Origin: Symbiopectobacterium purcellii
GTDB taxonomy: Bacteria; Pseudomonadota; Gammaproteobacteria; Enterobacterales; Enterobacteriaceae
Assembly: GCF_019797845.1 (NCBI RefSeq)
Contig: NZ_CP081864.1
Span: 4,154,001 to 4,218,000 of the forward strand
Direction: 5' to 3'
Length of the DNA: 64,000 nucleotides
Shown here: positions 10,181 to 20,750 of the stretch, piece by piece
Layout: each line of letters starts with the position of its first letter
Numbering within the stretch: the first letter of the stretch is position 1
Notes under the pieces: generated by a model
Databases searched by the model: none
Told to the model about the DNA's origin: nothing
The model's input: the letters and a program-made list of their open reading frames with translations, nothing else
Program-made: the position numbers and the translations under genes

Positions 10181-13176
10181 GGAACAACCTTCTCAACCAC
10201 GTTTTTTTTCTCAACCGCCGAGACTTTTTCAGCAGACAACACGCCGCTGCGCGGTTTTTCAATCACGCGTTGTTTCACTGGCAGCGTCTGTTGCAGCGTT
10301 GATGCATTGGGATAAAGCGTCCAGTCTTTCGGTGCAGCGTAATCAGCCTTACCGTAATGGCTGCCCGAAATTTGCGACAACACCGCCAGCCCTTGCGGTG
10401 CCAGAGCCTGTTCGAAGAAGCGCGCAAGTTGCTCGACCGTCAGCGGTTTTAGCGCTTCAATCAATTTCTCACGGGTGTTGAAGGCAAAGTTTTCACGATC
10501 GAGATCGTTACGCAACCGCCCAACCTCTTCGTTCATCGTTTGCGGACGCTCACTCAGTTCGGTAATCAACGCCTGTTTATACTGTTCAAACTCATCGGCT
10601 TTGATGGCACGCAGGCGCGGCTTGGCTTTCTGGAAGAAATCCAGATAACGTTGGTACAGATAAGCAGGCTGCTGGCTGTTGCTTTGCAGCAAGAACCCAA
10701 TACCGAACTGACGGCCAACAATGGTCGGGAAAGAGAACACCGCATAGCCGAGCTGCTCTTCCGTTCTCAGCTGGTTATAGAACCAAGGCTGAATAATCTG
10801 ATTGAGCAGCGAACTGTACGCCATGCCCTGCACTTCACCGTAACCGGTCGGGATATACACCGCAGCCAACGCAGAATCGGTGCTGCTTCCTGCACGTTGC
10901 AGGTTGGCAAGCTGAGTACGCGCCACTTCCACGCTCGGGGAACGCCACCAGACTTGCCCCGAACACGCCAGACGCGCTTTGATATCCTGCGCCAGTTTCG
11001 TTACCTGACTTTCGGTGAGGTTACCGACTGCCAGCATTTCCGGTGCAGCATCACGCAACAGCGCATCACGGAAAGCCATGACATCGTCCAGCGAAATATC
11101 TTTAATCAGGGCGCGCCGCTCTTCTCGCTCGGTATAAGGCAGCGAAGAGATAGCCTGAACAGGCTCAAGTGCCTGCTCATACGCTTTGGCATTTTCAGCG
11201 GCGTCCAACTGCTGGATATACCAGGATTTGGCCTGCTCCAACTGTGCGGGGGTTGCTGTATAGCTTGCATACCCTTCAACCAGCGCCAGCATGAGTTTAG
11301 GCAGATGCTGCGTATAGCCATTGGCATTGATGGTTAGCCCATCATTTCCACGGGTGGAGAAGCTGATCCCACCCACCAAAGCTTGATAGCTCAACTCATC
11401 CAGCGCTAAACCCGCCAGATAGTCATTCAGCAGGAACATCACCTGATGGCGCGCCGTATCCTGCGCCATCGGGTTACGCAGCAACACCGTGACATTCGCC
11501 TTCGGTTCATCGGCAAAATAGCGACTCGGCATATAGAGCACACGCAACCCTGGTTGCTGTAACACCATTTTCGGGTAGTTCTGCGCTTCACCGCGCTTGA
11601 TCAGCGAGAAATCCGTCGGGATATACGGGTTTGGCGTCGGCAGCGTGAGCGCCATCTTTTCGCCCAGCGTTTGCCAGCGGGTAAACTGAGCAGGGGCTAT
11701 TTTGTCCACCTGATACGGCGCATTAACAAAATAAGCTTCCTTGTTGTGCGGTGCATCAGGGCTTATCAGCCAGATACGCGCACGCTCCGGCGTCATGCTG
11801 GCCAAACGTTGCTTAATCGCATCGGGATCAAAGCGATCGGCCAGATAGGCGGCATCCAGCGTATGTTCCACCGGCACGCGCATCATGGTATCCACCAGCC
11901 ATTCGATATAGCCCATGTCACGCTTAACGGACTGATAGCGGAAATCGAGCGCCATCACGCGAGAGATTTCATCAAAATAGCGCTGCTGGATGCCTTCTTG
12001 CTGCAACAGTTGCAGATAGTGGAAAATGGCAGCCACTACCACGTCATACTGCTCAAGGCCTTTATCGGTCAGGGTAACAGAGATAGTAAACAGGCCACCG
12101 TTACGATCAACAATGGGGTCAGCTCCTGCGCCTAAAGACTCTATCAACCCTTGCTTTTGCAGCCAGTCCGACAGCGTATTTTGGCTGCGATTGCCAATCA
12201 AATAGCTGATATAGGTGTTGGTTTGGCTGCGGAATGCCTGACTGGTAGGGTCGGTCTGTTCCATGACATCACCGCGAAACTCAATACGCAATTGTTTGCG
12301 CGGCTGCGCTGGCACGTAATGAATCATGATACCGCGCTGCTCGTCCGTCACTGACGGCGCAGTGATAGCAGGCACCTTGGCCTGACGGTTAGCAATACGC
12401 CCGAAGGTCTCTACCGCCATTTTCGCCAACTCCGGTAAGGGTTGATTGCTGTATATCACCCCTTTCATCAGGTTAGCCGAGTAGTAACGCTGATAGAACG
12501 CCAAGAGTTCGTCATGCAACTTGCTGCCGGGCTTGTCCTTCAGGGTTTCCAGATTCCCGCCAGAAAAACGTGACGCCGGGTGCGCTGGATTTAAGGTTTC
12601 CGCGCCCACCTGCACCATGCGATGCCCATCGCGCGAGCGCGCCATGGTCAATTCCGCATTGACGGCATTGCGTTCGCGATCTGCATTAACCGGATCAAGC
12701 AGCGGCTCGGCAATGGCATCTGCCAGGCGATCGAGTGCAGGCTGTAATGCCGCATTTTCTACTTCGAGATAATACGCAGTGCGATACGGAGCAGTACTCG
12801 CATTATGGCTGCCACCGTGTTTTTTCAGGAACTCAGCCAACGCATCCGCCTGCGGATAGCGTTTGGACCCCATCAGGACCATGTGTTCCAGATAGTGGGC
12901 CAATCCCAATTGACTGTTGGGATCGTCGAGTGAACCGATAGGCAGCGCCAGCGATGCCAACGAACGGGTTGCCTGAGGATCGGACACCAGCAATACCGTC
13001 ATGCCGTTATCCAACGTGATCGCCTGATAATTACGCGGATCGTTTTCTCCCTTGCGAATAACCTGCTCCAAAGGACGCCACCCTGCGGTTTGCGCCCACG
13101 CTGAGGACACACCGCTCAGCAACAACATCATCATGCCAATACAACAGGCAAACTGTTTACGCCATTCTCTCTTCAT
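10177..13176 (-). CDS. ptrA: Protease III (pitrilysin)
   Basis: Pitrilysin is a periplasmic M16 zinc protease that degrades small peptides; it has no known role in recombination although it sits inside the recBCD cluster in enterobacteria. The 999-residue protein starts with a Sec signal (MKREWRKQFACCIGMMMLLL..., cleavage near AWA-QT). It carries the inverted zinc motif HYLEH with the downstream Glu in ERNAVNAELTMA. The ATG at 13176 is chosen because AAGGA lies 6-7 bases upstream and it gives a clean signal peptide. A GTG six codons earlier (13194) is the alternative. Confidence 0.95.
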   Translation of the reverse strand: MKREWRKQFACCIGMMMLLLSGVSSAWAQTAGWRPLEQVIRKGENDPRNYQAITLDNGMTVLLVSDPQATRSLASLALPIGSLDDPNSQLGLAHYLEHMVLMGSKRYPQADALAEFLKKHGGSHNASTAPYRTAYYLEVENAALQPALDRLADAIAEPLLDPVNADRERNAVNAELTMARSRDGHRMVQVGAETLNPAHPASRFSGGNLETLKDKPGSKLHDELLAFYQRYYSANLMKGVIYSNQPLPELAKMAVETFGRIANRQAKVPAITAPSVTDEQRGIMIHYVPAQPRKQLRIEFRGDVMEQTDPTSQAFRSQTNTYISYLIGNRSQNTLSDWLQKQGLIESLGAGADPIVDRNGGLFTISVTLTDKGLEQYDVVVAAIFHYLQLLQQEGIQQRYFDEISRVMALDFRYQSVKRDMGYIEWLVDTMMRVPVEHTLDAAYLADRFDPDAIKQRLASMTPERARIWLISPDAPHNKEAYFVNAPYQVDKIAPAQFTRWQTLGEKMALTLPTPNPYIPTDFSLIKRGEAQNYPKMVLQQPGLRVLYMPSRYFADEPKANVTVLLRNPMAQDTARHQVMFLLNDYLAGLALDELSYQALVGGISFSTRGNDGLTINANGYTQHLPKLMLALVEGYASYTATPAQLEQAKSWYIQQLDAAENAKAYEQALEPVQAISSLPYTEREERRALIKDISLDDVMAFRDALLRDAAPEMLAVGNLTESQVTKLAQDIKARLACSGQVWWRSPSVEVARTQLANLQRAGSSTDSALAAVYIPTGYGEVQGMAYSSLLNQIIQPWFYNQLRTEEQLGYAVFSFPTIVGRQFGIGFLLQSNSQQPAYLYQRYLDFFQKAKPRLRAIKADEFEQYKQALITELSERPQTMNEEVGRLRNDLDRENFAFNTREKLIEALKPLTVEQLARFFEQALAPQGLAVLSQISGSHYGKADYAAPKDWTLYPNASTLQQTLPVKQRVIEKPRSGVLSAEKVSAVEKKNVVEKVVP

Positions 13177-13238
13177 TACCGTCCTTTCTCTCACGTCAAT
13201 CTCGCCGTTCTTGATTCACTGCCATCACATCCGTTCGC

Positions 13239-16200
13239 TTATGCCTGATTGGCGCGCAGGATCGGCAACAGCCAGGTTTTTGCCGCTGTAACAATCGCCT
13301 CAATGCGGGCTTCATCCAGTTCCGGCACGATACGCTGCAAATAGAAATCATCGCCTTCACCGGGCAACATCATGTTGCCAGCCCAGCTTTGTTGCAGCTT
13401 GTTCAACGCTTTCTGCACCACATCGGAGGCATCGTTCAACGTGCCACTTGATGCATCGTAGCATGCTTGCAGCCAAGCCCCTCCGCTCTGGTGCAGTAAT
13501 AATAGTGGGGCATTCATGCCTTGTTGATATCCTTCAATCATATGCGCCATCTGGCGTTGTGCTTCGTCCACAGAAACTGCAGCAAAGCGCCAGACTGTCT
13601 CTTCACGGCCATACATGCGGCTCTCTCCCAAACCTCCCGCCAGGCAGTACGCCAGATGATCCAACCACAGGGCCACGCCATCTTTCATGCCTAAACGCGC
13701 TGGGCGCCAGCGCAACAGACCATCGCGCTGTACCTGCATCACCCAACCACTCAGGCGTACACCGTCTAGCGTCATGTCCACTTCCAGGCTGGTCATTCCC
13801 GCCGCATCACGCTCCGTGCTGACGCTGTCAGCCAGCGCTTGCATCTCCTGGCGCTGTTTTTGCCAATACAACTCACCGAAAGCGCCATAGGGAAGCTCGC
13901 CCGCCGCGCGGGCTCGGTGTAGCAGTTCATCCGCATCCTCTTGCGCAATCAGCACATTCAGTAATTGCGCATTCAACTGATAGCGACTGAGGTTATCCAA
14001 AGCGAATGGCTCCTCATCGAGCAGTTCATCGTTCTGCACGACAAAGTTCACGCCCAAACGCGCTTGGAAAAAGGTTTTGACAGGGTGGCGATAAAAACGT
14101 TTCAACGCATCCAGCGTAATATCGGAGTAAGTGATAGGCTCCAGTGGCGTATCAAACAGCGGCTGCGGCAATCCAGCGCGCCCAGCCGCGGCAAGCCATT
14201 CACTGGCGAAGCTGCACGGTTGAGCGTGTTCAAGAAAGTTATCCTTGTCAAACGGCATACGGGTATGCTCGCAGCACAGATGCGCACATACGCGTGCCGC
14301 GCTGGTATCCAGATCCTGCGCCTCATCCCCTGGCAAATGGTAACTTTGCGCTAAATACTCCATCAGTTCGCTCACCAACACGGAGGGATAACGCTGCGTG
14401 TTATCTTGAATGGCGCGACCGATGTAACTGATATAGAGGCGCTGTTGCGCCGAGATTAACGCTTCCAGAAACAAATAACGGTCATCATCACGACGGCTGC
14501 GGTCACCGCGTTGCCCTTTCTGCGCCATCAGGTCAAACCCCAACCGGGGCAGCGAGCGCGGATACACCCCATCGTTCATCCCCAGCAGACAGACCACTTT
14601 GAAGGGTATCGAACGCATCGGCATCAGCGTACAGAAGTTAATGGCACCGGCGAGAAAGCGTTGACTCAGTTTTTCCCGATCCAAGCGTTGGGACAAATCG
14701 TCACGCAACAATGCCACCGGGATCGCCTCCTCAAACGCATTGGCGACTGCCGCCCCCAGCATCGCCTGCCATTGCTGCTCAATCAAAGACAGCGCGGCAT
14801 CGCTGTCGCTATCCGCAATGAAAAGATCGTCCAACAGTTGCCGACACAGCGGCAGCCATTGCGCTGGCGTGCGCGCTACCCGTAAACGCTGACGCCATTG
14901 GCTGAGTTGCGCCAATAACTCCGCCAATTGCCCCACCAGTTGGGCAATCAACCCACTCGATTCATCATAGGGCAACACGCCCTGCCAGGCCCCCGAACTG
15001 CTGTTCATCGCATAGCCCAACAGCATGCGTGTCAGACCAAAACGCCAGGTATGCTGGCCGGTGACCGGCAAATCAAGATCGCGCACGTTGTCATCATCAA
15101 GCCCCCAGCGCACGCCAGATTCCATCACCCACAGCCGCAAACGACGCAGCCCTTCTTCGTCGATACCAAAACGGGCAGAAAGCGCAGGGACTTCAAGCAG
15201 CGACAGCACCTGCTCGGCGGTAAAACGACTGTGTGGCAACTCCAACAGGCTGAGAAATGCAGGCAAAACCGGGTGCGCGTGGCGGGCTCGCTGGTCGGAG
15301 ATAGCGAAAGGCAAATAGCGCGCTGTCGGCGCATTACCAAACACCGCCTGAATGAAAGGCGTATAACTATCAATGTCCGCCATCATAACGATAACATCAC
15401 GCGGCGTGAGTGTTTCATCCTCTGCCATCATTGCCAGCAGTTGGTCGTGCAGTACTTCGACCTCACGCTGAGGACTGTGGCAGGCGTGAAAAGTGAGAGA
15501 AGCATCCTGCGGCGTAAGCAGGCGCTTACGTTCACTGCTAGCCTGCGCTTGTGCGCTATCGGCAATCACGCTGCCGTCATCAAGTTCCAGAATATCGCGC
15601 TGCACTTGTTGCAATAGCGTTATGCCATCAAGCTCGACAAAGGCTTCAATATCATCGACCTCGTCGATCTGCGCCAACTGATAGAGATGATCACGCCCCA
15701 GTTTTCCCCAGCTTGCCAGCAGCGGATTCACAATGCGCTGTTCGCCCTCATCGTTGAACAACCCATCAACATTGGCAGGATCGCGAAACAGCGGACGGTA
15801 TTGTTCCTCGGCGCTGAGGCTGTTGCTGTGCAAGCGACGCTGACGACTTTTCAGCTTCGCTAAAAAATGGCGATCCTGAATATCACTCCAGTAATCCCGG
15901 CATGGGTTAGTAAACAGCAGATGCACATCAATATGCTTTGCCAATGCACGCAGCGCGTGCAAATAAACCGGCGGTAGCGCTGAAATACCGCAGATAAACA
16001 CGCGTGGCGGTAACCCTTGCGGGCAGGTAGTGGCTTGCTCCAGCATCTCGATAAAGCGCTGATAAAGGCGAGCGTGGTGCCACTCTTTCTGTTCAAGTTG
16101 CGCGCTGTATTGCAAAAGTGCACGCCACAGCTCGGCTTGCCACACCTGCGCATCCCCCAACCCGTCCACCAGCGCACCGGCTTGCCACTGTTTGATCCAC

Positions 16201-16631
16201 TCAGGCCGATAAATCAGGTATTGATCGAACAGATCTGCAACTCGCCCGGCGAGTTGATGCCGCTTGCGTTTATCGGCATCATCTTGCAAATAGTGACTCA
16301 ACGGCAAGAATGACGGATTATCCTGCTGCTGAGGCAAAATATGCATTAACTTCCAGGTCATCGCTTCTTTGCTAAAGGTGTTTTCCGCCGGGATATCCGG
16401 TAACACGCGCCGACACATGTCCCACAAAAAAACACCGGGCAAAGGAAAATGCAAATTGGCAGCAATACCAAAGTGAGTGGCAAGTTCAATCTGTAACCAT
16501 TGTGCCATACCAGGGCTTTGAACCAGGATCGTTTCAGGCTGGAAAGGGTCCTGTAACGGTTGGCGCGCTATCAGCGTCACCATCAGCGTTTTCAAAATAT
16601 CTAACTGATTTGAGTGATAAACCCTGAACAT
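13239..16631 (-). CDS. recC: Exodeoxyribonuclease V subunit gamma (RecC)
   Basis: RecC holds the RecBCD complex together, splits the DNA strands and recognises Chi through inactive helicase-like domains. The 1130-residue protein begins MFRVYHSNQLDILKTLM and has family segments such as ILVQSPGMAQWLQIELA, FPLPGVFLWDMCRRVLP and VVCLLGMNDGVYPRS. E. coli RecC is 1122 residues. It reads leftward between ppdC (39 bases upstream) and ptrA (62 bases downstream), exactly as in E. coli. Confidence 0.97.
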   Translation of the reverse strand: MFRVYHSNQLDILKTLMVTLIARQPLQDPFQPETILVQSPGMAQWLQIELATHFGIAANLHFPLPGVFLWDMCRRVLPDIPAENTFSKEAMTWKLMHILPQQQDNPSFLPLSHYLQDDADKRKRHQLAGRVADLFDQYLIYRPEWIKQWQAGALVDGLGDAQVWQAELWRALLQYSAQLEQKEWHHARLYQRFIEMLEQATTCPQGLPPRVFICGISALPPVYLHALRALAKHIDVHLLFTNPCRDYWSDIQDRHFLAKLKSRQRRLHSNSLSAEEQYRPLFRDPANVDGLFNDEGEQRIVNPLLASWGKLGRDHLYQLAQIDEVDDIEAFVELDGITLLQQVQRDILELDDGSVIADSAQAQASSERKRLLTPQDASLTFHACHSPQREVEVLHDQLLAMMAEDETLTPRDVIVMMADIDSYTPFIQAVFGNAPTARYLPFAISDQRARHAHPVLPAFLSLLELPHSRFTAEQVLSLLEVPALSARFGIDEEGLRRLRLWVMESGVRWGLDDDNVRDLDLPVTGQHTWRFGLTRMLLGYAMNSSSGAWQGVLPYDESSGLIAQLVGQLAELLAQLSQWRQRLRVARTPAQWLPLCRQLLDDLFIADSDSDAALSLIEQQWQAMLGAAVANAFEEAIPVALLRDDLSQRLDREKLSQRFLAGAINFCTLMPMRSIPFKVVCLLGMNDGVYPRSLPRLGFDLMAQKGQRGDRSRRDDDRYLFLEALISAQQRLYISYIGRAIQDNTQRYPSVLVSELMEYLAQSYHLPGDEAQDLDTSAARVCAHLCCEHTRMPFDKDNFLEHAQPCSFASEWLAAAGRAGLPQPLFDTPLEPITYSDITLDALKRFYRHPVKTFFQARLGVNFVVQNDELLDEEPFALDNLSRYQLNAQLLNVLIAQEDADELLHRARAAGELPYGAFGELYWQKQRQEMQALADSVSTERDAAGMTSLEVDMTLDGVRLSGWVMQVQRDGLLRWRPARLGMKDGVALWLDHLAYCLAGGLGESRMYGREETVWRFAAVSVDEAQRQMAHMIEGYQQGMNAPLLLLHQSGGAWLQACYDASSGTLNDASDVVQKALNKLQQSWAGNMMLPGEGDDFYLQRIVPELDEARIEAIVTAAKTWLLPILRANQA

Positions 16632-16670
16632 GATGATTCCCGTTTCGGTGCCCGCGAACCCCGCTCACCG

Positions 16671-17090
16671 TCAATTGCCCTCAGGCACGGTTCGCCGATT
16701 CGTATCAGTAAAACAAAACCAACGGTACAAGCACGCCTGGTAGTGCTGCGGCGTTGTCACCGTCGAGGAGACGCGCAGGCAGGCTGCCGTCGGGTACTGC
16801 TCTGTCAACGCTAACTGCCATCCAGGAGGGAGATCGCGTTCAAACAACGTTAATGCCTCCCCTCCCCGACCGGCAGCATAAATGGCAAACTGTTGATATG
16901 CCAGATGCCATGCCTGCCTTTGCTGCCATTGATGTACAAAGGCCTGTTGCAACCGCTGATGATATTGCAGTAATCCTAACACCGATACAGCAAAAAACAG
17001 CGCGGCGATGGCGGTTTCCACCAACCCAAACCCTTGTTGATATTGCCTTTGTCGACAGCTTCCACACGGCATTCTCCGGCTATCCGCCAC
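16671..17090 (-). CDS. ppdC: Type IV pilin-like minor pseudopilin PpdC
   Basis: This prepilin-like protein has a short basic leader followed by the prepilin peptidase site GFGLVE and a hydrophobic N-terminal helix (TAIAALFFAVSVLGLL). In E. coli the ppd genes encode minor pseudopilins processed by prepilin peptidase. The GTG at 17090 is preceded by AGGAGG at good spacing, which supports a 139-residue product and a leader of about 20 residues. An ATG at 17072 is the alternative. It overlaps the end of ygdB by 11 bases. Confidence 0.88.
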   Translation of the reverse strand: MADSRRMPCGSCRQRQYQQGFGLVETAIAALFFAVSVLGLLQYHQRLQQAFVHQWQQRQAWHLAYQQFAIYAAGRGGEALTLFERDLPPGWQLALTEQYPTAACLRVSSTVTTPQHYQACLYRWFCFTDTNRRTVPEGN

Positions 17091-17532
17091 AAATGGCCTC
17101 CTGCCTTTCGGGGCAAAAATCCAGCCAACCTCCTGTGATTGGCTTCAACGGGCTGGTTTCACCGTCTGGCTCGATGGGTACCACACGCTGATAGAGCACC
17201 ATCACTGATGAAGAACGGGGAAGATGTCCCTCACCGCGCAGCAACATATAGTGTTCACCGGGTACCTGGCGTAAACAGACTTGCAGCCCTTCTGCGGCAT
17301 AGCCGAGACATTGCTCGTCGGAACGATTGCCCATGAGCCACTCTTGTCCAAGACCCCATTGTAACGACGATTCGGCCAACACCCTCGTTTGCCAATAGCG
17401 GCGCTCATCATGGGTAAGAGAGAGCGCACTGTCCAACTGCCGTTGCATCCCCGTCATTAACAGCAGCCCCGAGGCTGCCAACAGCATCACCATTAAGAGT
17501 GCACCATTGCCCTGCTGGCACCAGCGTTTCAT
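17080..17532 (-). CDS. ygdB: DUF2509 protein YgdB
   Basis: YgdB is the uncharacterised companion of the minor pseudopilins. The 150-residue protein has a hydrophobic N-terminal segment (GALLMVMLLAASGLLLMTGM) shaped like a PilX/pseudopilin N-terminal helix but without a classic GFxLxE cleavage site (here QQGNGALLMV). It overlaps ppdB by four bases and ppdC by 11. Its position second to last in ppdA-ppdB-ygdB-ppdC is the E. coli order. Confidence 0.88.
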   Translation of the reverse strand: MKRWCQQGNGALLMVMLLAASGLLLMTGMQRQLDSALSLTHDERRYWQTRVLAESSLQWGLGQEWLMGNRSDEQCLGYAAEGLQVCLRQVPGEHYMLLRGEGHLPRSSSVMVLYQRVVPIEPDGETSPLKPITGGWLDFCPERQEAICGG

Positions 17533-18134
17533 GCGTTATGCCCTGCAATCCAGCGCACCGTATGGCGTGCGATATCAGGGCGGCGAAACCAGTGTCCCGC
17601 CAGATGCACTTCATAAAGCGCCAGTCCGGTCACATTACGCCATGCAATCACTTCAAAACGCGTTACCGTCACTTCCTGCGGATCAAGCCGTCGCTCCCAT
17701 CCGCCGCCGCCACAATCGACAATGCTGACTTGTGTTTCCCATGCTCCTGCACGCAACCGGTATCCAAACGTTTCCCGACGCTGCGGCGCACCGCCACGTC
17801 GATTAAAATCATAGGCAACAATTGCGCAACTGTTCGCCGTCTCACCGGGAAATTGCCCTAAGGTTACGACATTATCTTGACAGCGACTGGTGCAAAAACC
17901 CGCGCGGCGCAGATCTTTTTCCAGCGCAAACAGTGCCTGATGAATCCGCTGTTCTAACCAGAAATGGCGTAGCGTATTCTGACTATGCCTGTGCAGCGTA
18001 GGGTAAATCTGCATAGAGCCGATAACCATCACGCAGCCAACCAGCATTGCCAGCAGCACCTCCATCAGGCTAAACCCGCCGACTCTGCGGCTTAACAACG
18101 CGGAATGCCTAAAACTGGCGGCGTATCGCTGCAT
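17529..18134 (-). CDS. ppdB: Type IV pilin-like minor pseudopilin PpdB
   Basis: A 201-residue prepilin-like protein with the cleavage motif GGFSLMEV at about residues 19-26 and a following hydrophobic helix (LLAMLVGCVMVIGSM). Cysteines in RRAGFCTSRCQDN resemble the PpdB/PulJ-like minor pilin family. It overlaps ppdA by 43 bases, so a later start (a TTG at 18101) is possible, but the ATG at 18134 gives a normal leader. Confidence 0.88.
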   Translation of the reverse strand: MQRYAASFRHSALLSRRVGGFSLMEVLLAMLVGCVMVIGSMQIYPTLHRHSQNTLRHFWLEQRIHQALFALEKDLRRAGFCTSRCQDNVVTLGQFPGETANSCAIVAYDFNRRGGAPQRRETFGYRLRAGAWETQVSIVDCGGGGWERRLDPQEVTVTRFEVIAWRNVTGLALYEVHLAGHWFRRPDIARHTVRWIAGHNA

Positions 18135-18586
18135 AACCGTATCCTCCCCCAGATCGATATCACGATACGCAGACGACCGGCACCATTCTCCAACACCAGG
18201 TGTCCTGCCTGCGCCGTATTGCGCAGACCATAAAAGATGACCGTCGGACGCGCCATTGCGGCAATGCGTACATCGCGAGCTGAGGGCAATAAACGCCCGC
18301 CAGTGCCCTCATGACAGCTCAACGCCCCACCTGTACCTTCGCGCAAACACCACGTTCCACCGGCTTGTATTACACTTACCGTGCGTGTGTCGTTATACCG
18401 GTAGGCATTGGCCTGCACGCGTTGCAGAAACAACATCACCAACTGCGTTTGTTGCTCGAGACGCACAGCCTGTTGATAGACGGCCCAGCCCTGAATTCCG
18501 CCTGCGGATAACAAGGCGATAAGCGTCAGTGCAATCAGCAATTCCGGCAGGGTAAAACCCGCATCAACAAAGGTGCTTTTATCCAT
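18092..18586 (-). CDS. ppdA: Type IV pilin-like minor pseudopilin PpdA
   Basis: First gene of the leftward ppdA-ppdB-ygdB-ppdC-recC-ptrA-recB-recD block. The 164-residue protein has the prepilin motif AGFTLPELLIAL after an eight-residue leader (MDKSTFVD), followed by a hydrophobic helix. The Pro at the +4 position before the conserved Glu is also seen in E. coli PpdA-type proteins. Two cysteines (TWCLREG, LSCHEG) lie in a loop. Confidence 0.9.
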   Translation of the reverse strand: MDKSTFVDAGFTLPELLIALTLIALLSAGGIQGWAVYQQAVRLEQQTQLVMLFLQRVQANAYRYNDTRTVSVIQAGGTWCLREGTGGALSCHEGTGGRLLPSARDVRIAAMARPTVIFYGLRNTAQAGHLVLENGAGRLRIVISIWGRIRLCSDTPPVLGIPRC

Positions 18587-18745
18587 GACGGCAGTGTAGC
18601 CAGAATCGGGCAGCTACCTGGCAAAAAAAAGTGGGAATGTCTGCCTGCTCGCAACAAAACGAGCTTGGTAGGACGGCGTTACAAGGCAGATACAATGCGG
18701 GTTAAAGAAATGCGGGTTGAAGCACTATAGGTGAAAATAACCGGT

Positions 18746-18769
18746 AAAAAAGGCCGCCGAAGCAGCCTT
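18746..18769 (-). terminator. thyA: Rho-independent terminator of thyA
   Basis: On the minus strand, AAGGCTGC-TTCG-GCGGCCTT followed by TTTT forms an eight-base stem with the very stable UUCG tetraloop, 26 bases past the thyA stop. It separates the rppH-ptsP-lgt-thyA transcript from ppdA. Confidence 0.9.
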
Positions 18770-18794
18770 GATAGCAGAAATGCAGAATCGCCGA

Positions 18795-19589
18795 TTAAAT
18801 CGCCACCGGTGCCTTAATGGCAGGATGCGGATCGTAGCCTTCAATTTCGAAATCGTCGAACTGGTAGTCAAACAGCGAGGCAGGACGACGTTTAATGATC
18901 AACTTCGGCAGCGCTTTTGGCTCACGGCTCAGTTGCAGATGCGTCTGCTCCATATGGTTGTTGTACAGATGGGTATCACCACCGGTCCAGACAAAGTCGC
19001 CGACTTCAAGGTCACACTGCTGCGCCATCATATGCACCAGCAGTGCATAGCTGGCAATATTGAACGGCAGGCCGAGGAACACATCACACGAGCGTTGGTA
19101 AAGCTGGCAGGAAAGTTTGCCATCCGCCACGTAGAACTGGAAAAATGCGTGGCAGGGTGCCAACGCCATTTGTTCTAATTCACCCACGTTCCAGGCAGAA
19201 ACGATGATACGGCGTGAATTCGGGTCCTGCTTTAACTGTTGCAGCACGGTTTGCAACTGGTCAATCTGCCGACCATCCGCCGCCCCCCAGGCGCGCCACT
19301 GTTTGCCGTATACCGGCCCAAGATCGCCATTCTCATCGGCCCATTCATCCCAAATGCTAACTTTATTGTCATGCAGATAGCCAACGTTGGTGTCACCGTT
19401 GAGGAACCACAGCAGTTCGTGAATGATCGAGCGCAGATGGCAGCGCTTGGTGGTCACCAGTGGAAAGCCGTCTTGCAGGTTGAAACGCATCTGATGGCCG
19501 AAAATCGATAAGGTTCCGGTGCCGGTTCTGTCTCCCTTCGGCGTTCCCTCATCAAGCACTTTCTGCATCAATTCCAGATACTGTTTCAT
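18795..19589 (-). CDS. thyA: Thymidylate synthase
   Basis: ThyA converts dUMP to dTMP using methylene-tetrahydrofolate. The 264-residue protein has the same length as the E. coli enzyme. The active-site cysteine is C146 in [12 protein letters not shown], and the nucleotide-binding segments [37 protein letters not shown] and [18 protein letters not shown] are intact. It lies 89 bases downstream of lgt. Confidence 0.98.
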   Translation of the reverse strand: MKQYLELMQKVLDEGTPKGDRTGTGTLSIFGHQMRFNLQDGFPLVTTKRCHLRSIIHELLWFLNGDTNVGYLHDNKVSIWDEWADENGDLGPVYGKQWRAWGAADGRQIDQLQTVLQQLKQDPNSRRIIVSAWNVGELEQMALAPCHAFFQFYVADGKLSCQLYQRSCDVFLGLPFNIASYALLVHMMAQQCDLEVGDFVWTGGDTHLYNNHMEQTHLQLSREPKALPKLIIKRRPASLFDYQFDDFEIEGYDPHPAIKAPVAI

Positions 19590-19625
19590 TTCACCCTCAC
19601 TACACGATTAAAGAATTTACCGCGT

Positions 19626-19654
19626 GGCCTCCCGCTGATGTCAACAAGGAGGCC
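19626..19654 (-). promoter_or_regulatory. Stem-loop between lgt and thyA
   Basis: On the minus strand GGCCTCC and GGAGGCC form a seven-base GC-rich stem around a 15-base loop, between the lgt stop and the thyA start. It has no U-run. It may stabilise or attenuate the lgt-thyA message; no function is shown by sequence. Confidence 0.35.
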
Positions 19655-19678
19655 GCTCACGGCAAGCAATTGCTGTTT

Positions 19679-20536
19679 TTACGCCTTGCGGCGATAGGCC
19701 CAGACCATCATCAGAATACCGGCAAACACCATCGGCAGCGACAGAATCTGCCCCATACTGATGAAATTACCGAACAGGCCAAGCTGAGCGTCCGGCTGGC
19801 GGAAAAATTCGGTGATAATGCGGAACACACCGTAGCCAATCAAAAACAAGCCGGAAACGCTGCCCATCGGGCGCGGTTTACGAATAAACAGGTTTAACAA
19901 GATAAACAGCGCAATGCCTTCCAGCGTCATCTGATAAAGCTGCGACGGGTGGCGCGGTAACATGCCGTACTGATTAAAAATTGTCTGCCATTGTGGGTTG
20001 GTGACCGCCAGCATCAAATCTTCGCTGCGTGCGCCTGGGAACAGCATTGCCCATGGCGTATCGGTAGTGACGCGGCCCCACAGCTCCCCGTTGATAAAGT
20101 TACCCAAGCGCCCAGCACCCAGCCCGAAAGGAATCAGCGGTGCGATAAAATCGGCAACCTGAAAGAAGTGGCGCTTGGTGCGATGGGCAAACCACAGCAT
20201 AACGCAAATCACCCCAACCAGACCGCCGTGGAATGACATACCGCCATCCCACACTTTGAACAGGTAAAGCGGGTTACTGATGAACGAGGGGAAGGCATAG
20301 AACAGGACATACCCCAGACGGCCACCCACGAACACCCCGAGGAACCCGAGGTAGAGCAGGTTTTCCACTTCTTCTTTGGTCCAGCCGCTGCCCGGTTTAT
20401 TCGCCCGGCGCACAGCCAACCACATGGCAAACACAAATCCCACCAGGTACATCAATCCATACCAATGGAGAGAGACGGGACCAAGGGAGAAAATCACCGG
20501 ATCAAATTGAGGAAACGCCAAGTAACTCGTTGTCAT
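19679..20536 (-). CDS. lgt: Prolipoprotein diacylglyceryl transferase
   Basis: Lgt transfers diacylglycerol from phosphatidylglycerol to the lipobox cysteine of prolipoproteins, the first step of lipoprotein maturation, in the inner membrane. The 285-residue protein has seven predicted membrane segments and the family signature [14 protein letters not shown], plus HGGLVGV containing a catalytic His. E. coli Lgt is 291 residues. It lies between ptsP and thyA as in E. coli. About 210 bases upstream are non-coding. Confidence 0.97.
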   Translation of the reverse strand: MTTSYLAFPQFDPVIFSLGPVSLHWYGLMYLVGFVFAMWLAVRRANKPGSGWTKEEVENLLYLGFLGVFVGGRLGYVLFYAFPSFISNPLYLFKVWDGGMSFHGGLVGVICVMLWFAHRTKRHFFQVADFIAPLIPFGLGAGRLGNFINGELWGRVTTDTPWAMLFPGARSEDLMLAVTNPQWQTIFNQYGMLPRHPSQLYQMTLEGIALFILLNLFIRKPRPMGSVSGLFLIGYGVFRIITEFFRQPDAQLGLFGNFISMGQILSLPMVFAGILMMVWAYRRKA

Positions 20537-20750
20537 CGATCACCACATGCTTGTTTGTTTTATCTCACGACGTTGTTTATCCCACGGTATGGGAAGTCGG
20601 AAAAGGGGAAACCTTGTTTGCCAGCGCACTCTCGGCATTAACACCTTACGCACTGGCGGCGGTTGCGCATGATAGCACACAGCAGCCACTACGCAGCGTG
20701 CAAGCTCAGGAAAAGTTATGTAAATAGGATGTTACCGTTGACACATTTTG

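Noticed and set aside
15860-16313. Open frames on both strands inside recC
   Set aside because: Out-of-frame shadows of an intact conserved gene.
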